The notes under the pieces are model-generated. The model had not been told where the DNA came from. It worked only from the letters and a program-made list of their open reading frames with translations, and did not search any database. From Clostridia bacterium (GTDB lineage: Bacteria > Bacillota > Clostridia > Saccharofermentanales > Saccharofermentanaceae), in NCBI GenBank assembly GCA_016287245.1, contig JAEEWG010000010.1, positions 33,019-97,018 of the forward strand: 64,000 bases of DNA, read 5' to 3'. The position numbers and the translations under genes are program-made. Numbering within the stretch: position 1 is the first letter of the stretch; every line of letters begins with the position of its first letter. Below are positions 45,393-54,713 of this stretch, piece after piece.

Positions 45393-45679
45393 TTTTACAC
45401 CCACACCTTATTTTGAACTTCAAAGCAAATTAGCAGAACTTAATGCAAAGTTCCCGCGGTTTTTTCCTTGACATGTTAGATTATAAACTATAGTCAGAAC
45501 AAATCAAATGTTTCGTTACGGTTTAGACGAAATTTGTTCAATTAATTAAGAGGAATTAGGACGCCGTTCTCTTTTATTATTATAGTGAGAAAACATGAGT
45601 TAGAAACACATTTCGATTGTGCGTGAACTTAAATGTGCTACTGAGTGAACGCACTTCTTTGCAAAAGGAGGAGTTGCTT

Positions 45680-46402
45680 ATGAGAAACTATGAGTATGTA
45701 AACGGTGTAAGAGTTAAGCCGAAGAAGGGCTTTTTCACAAGACTCTTTCACGGTGTCACAGCGATCTGCGCGATCGTCGGTGTGCTTGCCATCGTAGTGA
45801 TGTGCACAGGATGGAAACCGCTCTCCGGTTCATCCAAGGTCAAGAATGCCGGATCCCGCGAAGCGATTATTGAAGAAGAAGAGAGATTCCACGGCATCAT
45901 CCTGACTACAGATAACGTGGTCACGGAACTTCGGGCGATCTCAGAGCTGATGACTTATTCTGAAAAGTATGCAGGCACCGCAAGCGTAGTCGATTCCGTC
46001 GAGATCCCGTATACGGATTTTGAGATCTGGGGTACCCAGCACAAAATCGAGATCGTCTATTCGGGCACCATCAAGGTCGGATATGACTTAAATGACATCA
46101 AGACCGTCGTCAACAATCAGAAGAAGGAGATCTATATCACACTGCCGAAGCTCCCGATCGTGGACAACAATCTTCCGCAGGAAAGCGTTACCGTCGTTCA
46201 GGACAACAATGTATTCAATCCGATCCGTGCCGATGAAGTTACCGTCCGTCTGGCGGAAGTAAAAGAGAGACATCTCCAGGAAGCCATCAACAGCGGTCTC
46301 TATCAGAAAGCACAGACACATCTCAAAGAGATCATTATTGAACAGCTCGCACAGGTACACAGCGAGTACAAGGTTATTTTCGTTGACTCAGTAGCACTTT
46401 AA
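45680..46402 (+). CDS. DUF4230 membrane protein
   Basis: 240 residues from ATG 45680, with GGAGG 9 bases upstream. Short basic N-terminus, one membrane helix (VTAICAIVGVLAIVVMCTGW), then an outside DUF4230 domain: LTTDNVVTELRAISELMTYS, then YSGTIKVGYDL and YITLPKLPIVDNNL. Function of the family is not known. The 275 bases upstream, between it and the XRE gene, are AT-rich, with TTGACA at 45468-45473 as a possible -35 element but no clear -10; I saw no other gene there. Confidence 0.85.
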   Translation: MRNYEYVNGVRVKPKKGFFTRLFHGVTAICAIVGVLAIVVMCTGWKPLSGSSKVKNAGSREAIIEEEERFHGIILTTDNVVTELRAISELMTYSEKYAGTASVVDSVEIPYTDFEIWGTQHKIEIVYSGTIKVGYDLNDIKTVVNNQKKEIYITLPKLPIVDNNLPQESVTVVQDNNVFNPIRADEVTVRLAEVKERHLQEAINSGLYQKAQTHLKEIIIEQLAQVHSEYKVIFVDSVAL

Positions 46403-46461
46403 TATATCTGAGTTTGCGCGGGGGGCTATTCCCCCTTCGGATGGCCCCACACCCACCGCGT

Positions 46462-46499
46462 GAAAAAAGGAGCCGCCCCAGCGGGCGGCTCCCTTTTTA
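46462..46499. terminator. Bidirectional terminator between DUF4230 and the purine permease
   Basis: GGAGCCGCCC (46469-46478) pairs with GGGCGGCTCC (46483-46492), with T runs on both strands, serving both converging genes. Confidence 0.9.
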
Positions 46500-46539
46500 T
46501 CTTTTTTCGTTTTATCTCTTTAGGAGATGAGATCCGGCA

Positions 46540-47961
46540 TCAGATCGGAACGAAGAACTTCAGCAGGAAGATCGCGGAAAGAACGTATGTCAGGATGGAA
46601 ACGTCCTTGGCCTTACCGGTGAAGATCTTGATTACGGTGTAGCTGATGAGAGCAAGACCGATACCGTGTCCGATAGAGCCGGAGATCGGCATTGCCAGGA
46701 TCATGATCGCTACAGGAACGAGCTGGGAAAGATCTGAGAAGTTGATGTCCTTTAAGTTACCGAACATCAGGATACCAACATAGATCAGAGCGGAAGATGT
46801 AGCCGGAGCCGGGATCACTGCTGCGAGAGGAGCGATAAACATACAAAGCAGGAACATGATCGCTGATGTGACCGCGGTAAGACCGGTTCTACCACCGGCT
46901 TCAACACCGGAAGCGGATTCTACGAATGTGGTAACGGTGGAAGTACCTGTAACGGAACCTGCAACCGTACCGATCGCGTCGGAAAGGAGAGCCTGCTTCA
47001 TGTTCGGCATGTTGCCATCCTTATCGAGCATCTTCGCACGGGAAGCGGTACCAACGAGAGTTCCGATGGTATCGAACATGTCGATGATGCAGAAGGTGAT
47101 GACGAGTGTTAAAATCGTGAACCAGGTGATCTGAGCGAAACCACTGAAGTTCAGTTTGAACAGTGTGGTGTCTGCCATATCCTTGAAAGGCGGAACAAAG
47201 GAAGCTGATTTCAGGCTTTCAAACGGGTTGGTATCAAAGAAGATCGCCTGACCTGCCCAGTAGCAGACGGAAGCGACCAGCATACCATAAAGCACAGAAC
47301 CTTTGATCTTCTTGTGTGTCAGTGCGATGATCACGAACAGACCGATGAACATGGTAACAACGGAAAGGACCATGACGTCATAAGCAGATCCCATGGAATC
47401 CTTAGCGAACTTCGCGGTAAGAGAACCGAAGAAATCGCGCATTGCATAGAACGGTCCGCCATCCTCAGAATAGATGCTGACATTGGACCCGAAACCGATG
47501 TTCATAAGCATCAGACCGATAGCAGGTCCGATACCGAGGCGTACACCGAGCGGGATCGCTTCTACGATCTTCTCACGAACGTTAAAGATCGAGAGAACGA
47601 TGAATACGATACCTTCGATGAAGATGATGACCAAAGCGCTCTGGAAAGATTCCAGATACGTCATACCGGTCATGGCGACGATGTTTGCCGTGACGATGGC
47701 AAAGAAACTGTTAAGGCCCATACCAGGTGCCATAACGAAAGGTTTGTTGGCTAAGAAAGCCATGGCCAGAGTACCGACTGCAGAGGCGATACATGTTGCC
47801 AGGAAGACGCCGTTCCAGAGCGGAGAACCTACATCGAATCCGGTGAGAAGATTCGGATTCAGTGCGATGATATACGCCATTGTCATGAATGTCGTAAGTC
47901 CCGCAACGATCTCCGTACGGACGGTCGTGCCGTTTTGTTTCAGCTTGAACAGCTTATCCAT
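46540..47961 (-). CDS. Purine permease, AzgA/PbuG-like (NCS2 superfamily)
   Basis: 473 residues from ATG 47961, which begins MDKLFKLKQNGTTVRTEIV, the normal start of this family; GGAGG lies just upstream on the minus strand. About 12-14 membrane helices. Signature segments AGLTTFMTMAYIIALNPNLL, FVMAPGMGLNSFFA and GTSTVTTFVESASGVEAGGR are characteristic of hypoxanthine/guanine/adenine proton symporters. No purine riboswitch was seen in the 200-base upstream region. Single gene. Confidence 0.93.
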   Translation of the reverse strand: MDKLFKLKQNGTTVRTEIVAGLTTFMTMAYIIALNPNLLTGFDVGSPLWNGVFLATCIASAVGTLAMAFLANKPFVMAPGMGLNSFFAIVTANIVAMTGMTYLESFQSALVIIFIEGIVFIVLSIFNVREKIVEAIPLGVRLGIGPAIGLMLMNIGFGSNVSIYSEDGGPFYAMRDFFGSLTAKFAKDSMGSAYDVMVLSVVTMFIGLFVIIALTHKKIKGSVLYGMLVASVCYWAGQAIFFDTNPFESLKSASFVPPFKDMADTTLFKLNFSGFAQITWFTILTLVITFCIIDMFDTIGTLVGTASRAKMLDKDGNMPNMKQALLSDAIGTVAGSVTGTSTVTTFVESASGVEAGGRTGLTAVTSAIMFLLCMFIAPLAAVIPAPATSSALIYVGILMFGNLKDINFSDLSQLVPVAIMILAMPISGSIGHGIGLALISYTVIKIFTGKAKDVSILTYVLSAIFLLKFFVPI

Positions 47962-48069
47962 AAATGTCCCTCCTTGTTTTGTTTTGGATATATTTTTATG
48001 ATACGCTATTTTCTTCAAATCGGACACCCGAATTTGAGAATTTTTTCTCGGATGTTTTTTCTTCGGACG

Positions 48070-48133
48070 TGACGAAAGTCATATGGAAAAACCTGTCTTT
48101 TTTCACTTATGTCATAGACATCGTATTGATATG
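48070..48133 (+). promoter_or_regulatory. Candidate operator and promoter of ABC exporter operon 3
   Basis: TGAC-GAAA-GTCA at 48070-48081 and a second palindrome ATGTC-ATA-GACAT at 48109-48121. A possible -10 (GATATG, 48128-48133) lies as far from the first repeat as the -10 of operon 1 lies from its TGAC-N4-GTCA repeat. The -10 is weak and was picked with that comparison in mind. Confidence 0.4.
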
Positions 48134-48169
48134 CTGATATCGACAAAAAACTGATGGAGAAAAACACAC

Positions 48170-48922
48170 ATGGAAACGATTCTGAAACTTACTGACCTGA
48201 CCAAAAAGTACGGTAACAAAGTCGTCGTGGACAATCTCAATATCGAGATCGAAAAGGGCGAGGTCTTCGGTCTTTTAGGACCGAACGGCGCCGGAAAGTC
48301 CACCACGATGAACATGATCTGCAACATCGTGCGTCCGACGATCGGCACGGTGGAATTTATGGGAAAAGATTTCCGGAAGAATAAAAAAGAGCTCAGTAAA
48401 AAGCTCGGATATATCCCGCAGGATCTGGCGATCCATGGAAGACTCAAGGCCTGGGAGAATGTCGAACTCTTTACTTCCTTGTACGGTATTAAGGGAAAAG
48501 AACTGAAAGAGCGCATTGACGAATCCCTGGAGTACGTCGGTCTTCTCGATAAGAAGAATGAATATGCCCGGACCTTTTCGGGCGGCATGAAAAGACGCCT
48601 CAATATCGCCTGTGCGATCGGCCATCACCCGGACCTTCTGATCTTCGACGAACCGACAGTCGGCATCGATCCGCAGTCGAGAAACTTCATTCTCGAGCGC
48701 ATCAAGAAGTCGAACAGAAACGGTGCGACAGTCATCTATACATCCCACTACATGGAAGAAGTTGAAGCGATCTGCACGAGGATCGCCATCATGGACAACG
48801 GCAGGATCATCGCGACCGGAACCTCCGAAGAACTTAAAAAACTTGTGGTGGATGACACCTCGAGCATTACGCTTGAGGAAGTCTTCCTGACGCTGACGGG
48901 AAAGAAACTGAGGGACATCTGA
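48170..48922 (+). CDS. ABC transporter ATP-binding protein (exporter 3)
   Basis: 250 residues. Walker A GPNGAGKSTTMN, signature FSGGMKRRLNIACAI, Walker B LLIFDEPTVGIDPQ. Same subgroup as the ATPase at 34476 but without its C-terminal extension. Two permease genes follow with 2-base spacing and a 4-base overlap, so all three form an operon. A lipoprotein serpin gene and a NarL-type two-component pair lie further downstream. Confidence 0.93.
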   Translation: METILKLTDLTKKYGNKVVVDNLNIEIEKGEVFGLLGPNGAGKSTTMNMICNIVRPTIGTVEFMGKDFRKNKKELSKKLGYIPQDLAIHGRLKAWENVELFTSLYGIKGKELKERIDESLEYVGLLDKKNEYARTFSGGMKRRLNIACAIGHHPDLLIFDEPTVGIDPQSRNFILERIKKSNRNGATVIYTSHYMEEVEAICTRIAIMDNGRIIATGTSEELKKLVVDDTSSITLEEVFLTLTGKKLRDI

Positions 48923-48924
48923 TC

Positions 48925-50079
48925 ATGATACGGTATTTAATCAAAAACAATGCCAAGCTCATGGGCAGGAGCTGGGTAAACGTTCTGCTGTTTGCATTCT
49001 GTCCGGTACTCGTATCCGCTGTCCTGATCAGTGCTTTTTCCGGACTGATGAAAACCTATCAGGATCATGGAGGATTCCGATGCGGCTATTCTATTGAGAC
49101 AGGGAGCATCTGGGAGAACGCCGAAGAAGCACTGAAGATCGCAGGAGAACAGACGGATATCACATTTACCCGTTTTGACTCGGAAGAGCCGGAAGAGATC
49201 ATTTCGAAAAATGACCTGTCGGGATTTGTAAAGCTTGAAGGCGGAAATTACACGATCTATCGTGTCTCCGACCAGCCGGCACAGGGAGCGGCTCTCGAAT
49301 ACTTCATGTCGGTCTTCTGTGATGAGATGACAGATGCCAAGGCCAATTCCGTGAGATCAGACTCCTGGGCGACTGATACGGCGGCCCCGGATCCGACGGC
49401 CCAAGAAGCGCAGATGCTCAGAACTGATCCATATGACGACATAAAACTTACCGTCGAACACCCTTCCTTTCTTAAGGCAGTGGATTCGACCGGATACTAC
49501 GGCATCGTGTTCGTTCTCTACTACTCCTGGTGCGCGATCATCTGCGCTGCAGGGCTCCTGACAAGCGAGAAGAGATACGGCATCCGCAGAAGATACACGG
49601 TATCGGCACTCGGTGAGACACAGATCTATCTGGGAAGGTTCCTTCCTCTTGCGATCGTGGTCATGCTGGGAACACTTGCGGCAGCCGGTCTCAATGCTGC
49701 TTTCTTCGGAACAGACTGGGGCAACCTTTTCTATGTTGTCGTGCTGTTCCTGATAATGACAGCCGCATCCTCCGCGCTCGGACTGATGTTCCAGAGTATC
49801 ACGGATAACATGATCATCACGGTCATCCTGACGTTCTCTCTGGTATGGACCATGGGATTCTTCGGCGGAAGTTTCGAGACATACATGTTCTCGGATCATC
49901 CTGAGTATCTCAAACTGCTCTCGCCGATCTATCACTGCAACCGTGCGATGGTCGAGCAGGCCTCATCCGGCAGCAGCAGCTATTTCGGAAGTGCCATTCT
50001 TTACTGCGCAGGGATCATCGTCGTATGCTCGCTGATCTCAATCGCGGCAAGTTCAATCAGAAGGAGGGGAAGAGCATGA
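48925..50079 (+). CDS. ABC-2 type permease (exporter 3)
   Basis: 384 residues. N-terminal helix (VNVLLFAFCPVLVSAVLISA), outside loop to about residue 185, then five or six helices (YGIVFVLYYSWCAIICAAGL onward). Overlaps the next gene by ATGA. Probably forms a heterodimer with it. Substrate unknown. Confidence 0.88.
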   Translation: MIRYLIKNNAKLMGRSWVNVLLFAFCPVLVSAVLISAFSGLMKTYQDHGGFRCGYSIETGSIWENAEEALKIAGEQTDITFTRFDSEEPEEIISKNDLSGFVKLEGGNYTIYRVSDQPAQGAALEYFMSVFCDEMTDAKANSVRSDSWATDTAAPDPTAQEAQMLRTDPYDDIKLTVEHPSFLKAVDSTGYYGIVFVLYYSWCAIICAAGLLTSEKRYGIRRRYTVSALGETQIYLGRFLPLAIVVMLGTLAAAGLNAAFFGTDWGNLFYVVVLFLIMTAASSALGLMFQSITDNMIITVILTFSLVWTMGFFGGSFETYMFSDHPEYLKLLSPIYHCNRAMVEQASSGSSSYFGSAILYCAGIIVVCSLISIAASSIRRRGRA

Positions 50080-51326
50080 GAACACTGATCAGATCCAGTC
50101 TTAAATTACTGTTTAGAAACAAGAGCTTCTGGTTTTTCCTGCTGATCGTTCCGATCCTTTCCACATCTGTTCTGCAGGCGCATCAGATGAATTCGATCAC
50201 GCTTTCAAAGCAGGCGGAAGGTGTGGTCGCCGAGTTGGGATCCGAGGAGGAAAAGGTCGCATACTACAGCAGTCAGGGCGCTTTTGTCGTAAAGGTATAC
50301 GATGCATGCGGAAGTGATCTTTCCGAGTACATGCTGAAAAAACTCGCGAGCAGCGGTGCTTTTTCCATCGTACGTGCCAGGGTGCCGGGCATGGATAAAG
50401 CTTCTGCAGATGCACGTGTGAAGCACGATGGTGAGTTTGACAGAATGGGCGCAGCGCTCTATATCACGCAGGATTTTGACCGCCTGGTCGCCGACGGAAA
50501 AGAAGATGAAGCGCTTGCTGTCTATGTTCTTTCCGACGACGGCCGGATCGAGATGCTTGATTATTCCCTGCGAAAAGAACTCGCTCTGATCAAAAAGACA
50601 GTCGCGGAATGGACACTGCCAAAGGCTTCAGAACTTCTCAATCAGAGAATTGCAAGTTCCCCGGAGAAGAAAGTCGTCAAGATTTCAGGTGGCTCTTCCA
50701 GATCCCTTACACAGGATCAGGAAAACAGAAAGACCGCAATCGGATATGCCATCGCTTTCATGACTCTCGGATATGTATTCTGCGGTGTTTTCATCGCACA
50801 CACGGTCATCAAAGATGAGCATGACAAGGTCCTCACGAGGCTTCGACTGACGGGCATGTCCTCGTACACATACTTCGCTTCAAAGTTCGTGATCAGCGCG
50901 ATCGCGACGGCGTTGATGACGATCGTTCTGGGTATCTGCACGCTGATACTCGATGCGGAGAAGTTCGGCGTCGGCAGAGGAAAGTTCCTCCTGATGATGT
51001 TTCTTCTGGGCTTGATCTTCAGCTCAATAAGTCTCGTGATCGGTGTCGTTTTAGGTGACGTGATGAATTCGAATATCGCCGCATTCGCACTATTTTCGAT
51101 GTCATCACTTCTTGCGGGAACTTTCTTCCCGCTGGACGGTACTTCAAGCATTATCAAGGCGATCGCATCGCTGATGCCGCAGAAGTGGTTCCTGGATGCG
51201 ACGGAGATGTTCTTTGTCGGGGATAAAAAAGCCTACCTGGTACTTCTTGCCGTTACGTGTTCCTACCTGATCCTCACATTGAGTGTGGGCGGTGTAGGAG
51301 TGAAGATCCGAAACGGCGAAGAGTAG
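50076..51326 (+). CDS. ABC-2 type permease, second subunit (exporter 3)
   Basis: 416 residues from ATG 50076, preceded by AGGAGGGG. N-terminal helix (FWFFLLIVPILSTSVLQAHQ), long extracellular loop, helices from about residue 225 (IGYAIAFMTLGYVFCGVFIA onward). ABC-2 layout. The start overlaps the preceding gene by 4 bases. Confidence 0.9.
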   Translation: MRTLIRSSLKLLFRNKSFWFFLLIVPILSTSVLQAHQMNSITLSKQAEGVVAELGSEEEKVAYYSSQGAFVVKVYDACGSDLSEYMLKKLASSGAFSIVRARVPGMDKASADARVKHDGEFDRMGAALYITQDFDRLVADGKEDEALAVYVLSDDGRIEMLDYSLRKELALIKKTVAEWTLPKASELLNQRIASSPEKKVVKISGGSSRSLTQDQENRKTAIGYAIAFMTLGYVFCGVFIAHTVIKDEHDKVLTRLRLTGMSSYTYFASKFVISAIATALMTIVLGICTLILDAEKFGVGRGKFLLMMFLLGLIFSSISLVIGVVLGDVMNSNIAAFALFSMSSLLAGTFFPLDGTSSIIKAIASLMPQKWFLDATEMFFVGDKKAYLVLLAVTCSYLILTLSVGGVGVKIRNGEE

Positions 51327-51365
51327 AAGGATATCTGAGAGAAAAGGAAAAAGAAAACGAAGAAA

Positions 51366-51390
51366 GGACGGGAAGAAGACCTTCCCGTCC
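51366..51390 (-). terminator. Terminator of the serpin gene
   Basis: GGACGGGAAG pairs with CTTCCCGTCC over a 5-base loop. On the minus strand a T-rich stretch follows, so it mainly serves the serpin gene; it may also slow the converging operon. Confidence 0.7.
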
Positions 51391-51414
51391 CTTCAGCATA
51401 TGGCAGTATCCGGA

Positions 51415-52773
51415 TCATCCGTTTACATGTTCTACGGTTCCGAAGAAGATCGGAAGACCGGTCTCGACGTCAACGATCGCGTAAGCAAAAGGACGGTTGC
51501 AGATCACTTTTCTCTGCATGATCACGGAGTTGTGCTCCATGATTACGCCGGTAGAGGCTGCCGCCTTGGTTCCCGTGGCATTTACTTCGATCTTCGTCTT
51601 ATGGATCACATCACCAATGAAAAGAGGTTTAAGATCACTCATGTTTTCGAAGTTGGCAGAAGAATTGAAAGCATCTTCCATTCCCATGTCATGAAGGATG
51701 TCTTTCAGGGATGTAGAGTACTCACTGGTAAACTCCGGGAACATGTATTCAACTTCATCTTCATAATTCCTGCTGTTCCAGAAATCCCAGTAATCTTCCG
51801 CCGTCATCAGGGAAACATATCTGTTGATGTCGACCATGGTCCAGTCTGTTTCGTCACTCTTCGATCTCGAGTTATTGTTCTCCAAGTCATCAAAAGATAA
51901 GAAATCAGGTTCGGGTGCGCCGGGGAGTATTACCATGAAAGCATATTTTTCCCCTTCGTAACGTTTGTAGAATCCCGTGGCGGTATCGTTACAAAGATAA
52001 ACTACATCGTTCTCACCGCAGAGATACTTGCAGTCTTCTCTGGTTCCATCGCCACTTAGAAATGTTCCGTCTTCAACGTCTTCAGGGTCAAAAGCCTTTT
52101 TCCACTTCGCATCAAAAGCGAGTGCGTTGACCAGGACCATCACATCGTCTGTGGAAAGCTTATCGATTAATGTCGGAATCATCCCGGCAGTGTTGTCTTT
52201 TACCCAGGAATTGATCTTGTCGACACCGGTGTCATCAAAGGGGACCGAATCGATCTTCGCATCGAAATTGTCCTCGACATACTTCAGATAGTTGCTGTAA
52301 AATGCAGCCTTCTCTTTCTCGTTGATCCAGACGGAGTTGGCGAGACTCAATTGATTGCTTCTCAACTGGGCCATACGGTCTACGGCAAACAGGAAAGCAT
52401 CTTCTTTATCCGCACCCGGCATAAGCGTGTCGAGCATCTGATCGAGTGTGTCTCCGTCTGCGCCGGCCGCAGTCATTTCCAGCGCGAAAAGCACTGAGTC
52501 GGAGGAGATAAGGAAATTTTCTTTTCCGGATTCTTCCGCGCAGCGTTTGGCCAGCCCGAGAACGAACTCGGAGTATGCTTTCTTCAGATCTTCATCGTCT
52601 GACTTTGATTTGGCGCTCTTTCCCGAAACCAGTTCAAAGATCGCATCGTTGCCATTGTCCTTATCGATCGTGGCAAGACCTGATTTGGTTTTCGTTTTCT
52701 TCGCGCATCCGCTTGCTGTTGACAGCAGAATGGAGGAAATAAGTATTCCTGCAAACAGTTTTTTTGCTTTCAT
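51415..52773 (-). CDS. Lipoprotein serpin (serine protease inhibitor family)
   Basis: 452 residues from ATG 52773, with AAGGGG upstream. Signal peptide with lipobox ASGC. Serpin core signatures: NSVWINEKEKAAFYSNYLKY, VMVLVNALAFDAKWKKAF, and near the end HKTKIEVNATGTKAAAS with the hinge G401-T-K-A-A-A-S, then NRPFAYAIVDVETGLPIFFG. The small-residue hinge indicates an inhibitory serpin. Counting from the hinge places P1-P1' near Asn-Ser in IMEHNSVIM, but the exact bond cannot be fixed by eye. Anchored on the outer face, it may protect the cell against host or competitor proteases. Lies between an ABC exporter and a two-component pair. Confidence 0.92.
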   Translation of the reverse strand: MKAKKLFAGILISSILLSTASGCAKKTKTKSGLATIDKDNGNDAIFELVSGKSAKSKSDDEDLKKAYSEFVLGLAKRCAEESGKENFLISSDSVLFALEMTAAGADGDTLDQMLDTLMPGADKEDAFLFAVDRMAQLRSNQLSLANSVWINEKEKAAFYSNYLKYVEDNFDAKIDSVPFDDTGVDKINSWVKDNTAGMIPTLIDKLSTDDVMVLVNALAFDAKWKKAFDPEDVEDGTFLSGDGTREDCKYLCGENDVVYLCNDTATGFYKRYEGEKYAFMVILPGAPEPDFLSFDDLENNNSRSKSDETDWTMVDINRYVSLMTAEDYWDFWNSRNYEDEVEYMFPEFTSEYSTSLKDILHDMGMEDAFNSSANFENMSDLKPLFIGDVIHKTKIEVNATGTKAAASTGVIMEHNSVIMQRKVICNRPFAYAIVDVETGLPIFFGTVEHVNG

Positions 52774-52836
52774 GTATGTCACCCCTTTTCTCAGTTACAT
52801 AATAGACGATTCTGAACAGGAATGTGTTGCAAAATA

Positions 52837-52845
52837 TGCTATTAT
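52837..52845 (+). promoter_or_regulatory. Extended -10 promoter of the second histidine kinase
   Basis: TGCTATTAT, matching TGnTATAAT at all but one position. The kinase start codon lies about 85 bases downstream if TTG 52929 is used. Confidence 0.5.
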
Positions 52846-52928
52846 GATGAAGTAAAATATTTATGGAGTCGGACAAGTGCTTTTGCCTTGGGACCCGGCG
52901 CCAATTCCGAACCGGTGGGGAGAATCTT

Positions 52929-54065
52929 TTGGAACGGTTGAAGAATCATTATTTTGTGCTGGTGCGCATCTTTCTGATGGTCACTTTCAGCGCATATGGT
53001 TACATCGAAAGATCAGAGGATACACAGGTGTCTGCATGGGTGCTCCTTCTGGTGGCGATGTATCTGGCGTCCATGTGTTTCTTCGAGATCGTCCCCGGAA
53101 AATCCAGGTTTCTCCTTCTGATCACGGCTGCCGGTTTTTTCTCTGCGCTGATGGCGCTCGGCGAGACTGGGTTCATGCTTCTGGGATTCATTATCGTTTA
53201 CGATTTCCTGTCGCTGTTCGAATCACTTGATGCGAAGATATACCTTCTCCCGATCGTGGGCTTTCTCGTGCCCGGTCCGATCGATATTGTTACGCGCCTG
53301 ATTGCAGTATCACTCACGGCCATCGTCTATCTGCAACACAATTACGTGATCCGCTCGTATAGGAAGCAGATGCTGGAAGATACCATCAACGAGCAGAACC
53401 TAAAGCGCGATATGCAGCAGAAGGAATACGCGGCGAAGATGGAGCAGAGAAGGAGCATGATCATGGCGGAGAACCAGGTCCTCGAACATCGGGCTTCGCT
53501 GTCGCAGACGCTCCACGATAAACTCGGGCATAACATCAACGGTTCCGTATACCAGCTCGAAGCGGCCAAGGTCCTGATGGAGAAAGATCCGGAGAAATCC
53601 GAGGCCATGATCCAGGCGGTCATCGACCAGCTCCGCGGCGGCATGGATGAGATCCGGGGGATCTTGAGAAAAGAGCGTCCGGAGAAAAGACAGCTTACGA
53701 TGCTTCAGCTTTATAAGCTCTGCGAGGACTGCAATTCCAAGGGCGTACAGACCGAGCTTACGACCGAGGGCGAGACCTCGAATATCCCGGATAAGATATG
53801 GGAAGTGATCCTGGATAATGCTTTTGAAGCGGTATCCAATTCCATGAAATACAGTAAGTGCAGCCGCATCGATATCCAGCTCGTTGTCATGGCGCAGCGT
53901 GTCCGCGTCAGTATCGCGGACGACGGGGTCGGCTGTTCAGAGATCAGGGACGGCATGGGCATCTCGGGCATGCGCCAGAGAGTCAGAGAATGCAGCGGTA
54001 CGATTTCTTTTGAAAGCACGGCCGGATTCACCGTGACGATGCTGCTGCCACTGAAGGAGGAGTAA
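52929..54065 (+). CDS. Sensor histidine kinase, NarL/LiaS type
   Basis: 378 residues if the start is TTG 52929, preceded by GGGGAG with 7-base spacing; ATG 52863 would add 22 residues of unlikely composition. Five or six membrane helices in residues 1-135, a coiled-coil linker (EQNLKRDMQQKEYAAKMEQR), HisKA_3 with the phospho-His in LSQTLHDKLGHNINGSVYQ, and a HATPase domain with DDGVGCSEIRDGMGISGMRQ. Translationally close to its regulator gene (2-base gap). Confidence 0.88.
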   Translation: MERLKNHYFVLVRIFLMVTFSAYGYIERSEDTQVSAWVLLLVAMYLASMCFFEIVPGKSRFLLLITAAGFFSALMALGETGFMLLGFIIVYDFLSLFESLDAKIYLLPIVGFLVPGPIDIVTRLIAVSLTAIVYLQHNYVIRSYRKQMLEDTINEQNLKRDMQQKEYAAKMEQRRSMIMAENQVLEHRASLSQTLHDKLGHNINGSVYQLEAAKVLMEKDPEKSEAMIQAVIDQLRGGMDEIRGILRKERPEKRQLTMLQLYKLCEDCNSKGVQTELTTEGETSNIPDKIWEVILDNAFEAVSNSMKYSKCSRIDIQLVVMAQRVRVSIADDGVGCSEIRDGMGISGMRQRVRECSGTISFESTAGFTVTMLLPLKEE

Positions 54066-54067
54066 AG

Positions 54068-54703
54068 ATGGAGAAAATTAAAGTCATCATCGCCGACGAT
54101 AGTGATTTTGTAAGAGACGGCATGAAGATCATCCTCGATGTGGATGATGATTTTGAGGTCCTGGGCTGCGCAAGTAACGGCCGTGAAGCAATCGAGATCG
54201 CTGAGAAGGATAAACCTGATGTATTCCTCATGGACATCCAGATGCCCGTGATGGATGGTATCGAAGCGACAAAAGAGATCGTGGAGAAGGACCTCGGAAA
54301 AGTTCTGATCCTGACGACTTTCGATGACGATGATCTTGTCCGGAAAGCACTCGGAAACGGCGCGAAGGGATACCTCATCAAGAACCACACTCCCGACCAT
54401 CTCAAGCAGATGATCAAGTCCGTCTATAATGGCACGAGCGTTATGGAAGAAAGCCTCCTCGAGTCGATCAGCAAATCAGCTAATGCATCGACGGCCGGAA
54501 AAGGGTTTGATGAGAGCGGTTATACCGAGCGTGAACTCGAAATCGTTCGTGCCGTCGCCGACGGACTTTCCAATAAAGAGATCGCGAGCAAACTCTTCAT
54601 CTCCGAGGGTACAGTGAAAAACTATATCACATCGATCCTTGCCAAAGAGGGTCTGTCACACAGGACCGCGCTTGCGGTATACTACATTACAGGCAAGAAG
54701 TGA
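54068..54703 (+). CDS. Response regulator, NarL/LuxR family
   Basis: 211 residues. Receiver domain with IIADDSDFVRDG and phospho-Asp in VFLMDIQMPVMDG (residue about 56); LuxR helix-turn-helix at the C-terminus (LSNKEIASKLFISEGTVKNY). GAAGGAGG precedes the ATG. Likely target is the exporter operon at 48170 or the serpin gene; inference. Confidence 0.95.
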   Translation: MEKIKVIIADDSDFVRDGMKIILDVDDDFEVLGCASNGREAIEIAEKDKPDVFLMDIQMPVMDGIEATKEIVEKDLGKVLILTTFDDDDLVRKALGNGAKGYLIKNHTPDHLKQMIKSVYNGTSVMEESLLESISKSANASTAGKGFDESGYTERELEIVRAVADGLSNKEIASKLFISEGTVKNYITSILAKEGLSHRTALAVYYITGKK

Positions 54704-54713
54704 GGGAATCTGT

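Noticed and set aside
47962..48169. Purine riboswitch ahead of the AzgA-like permease
   Set aside because: The conserved purine aptamer core was not found in either orientation.
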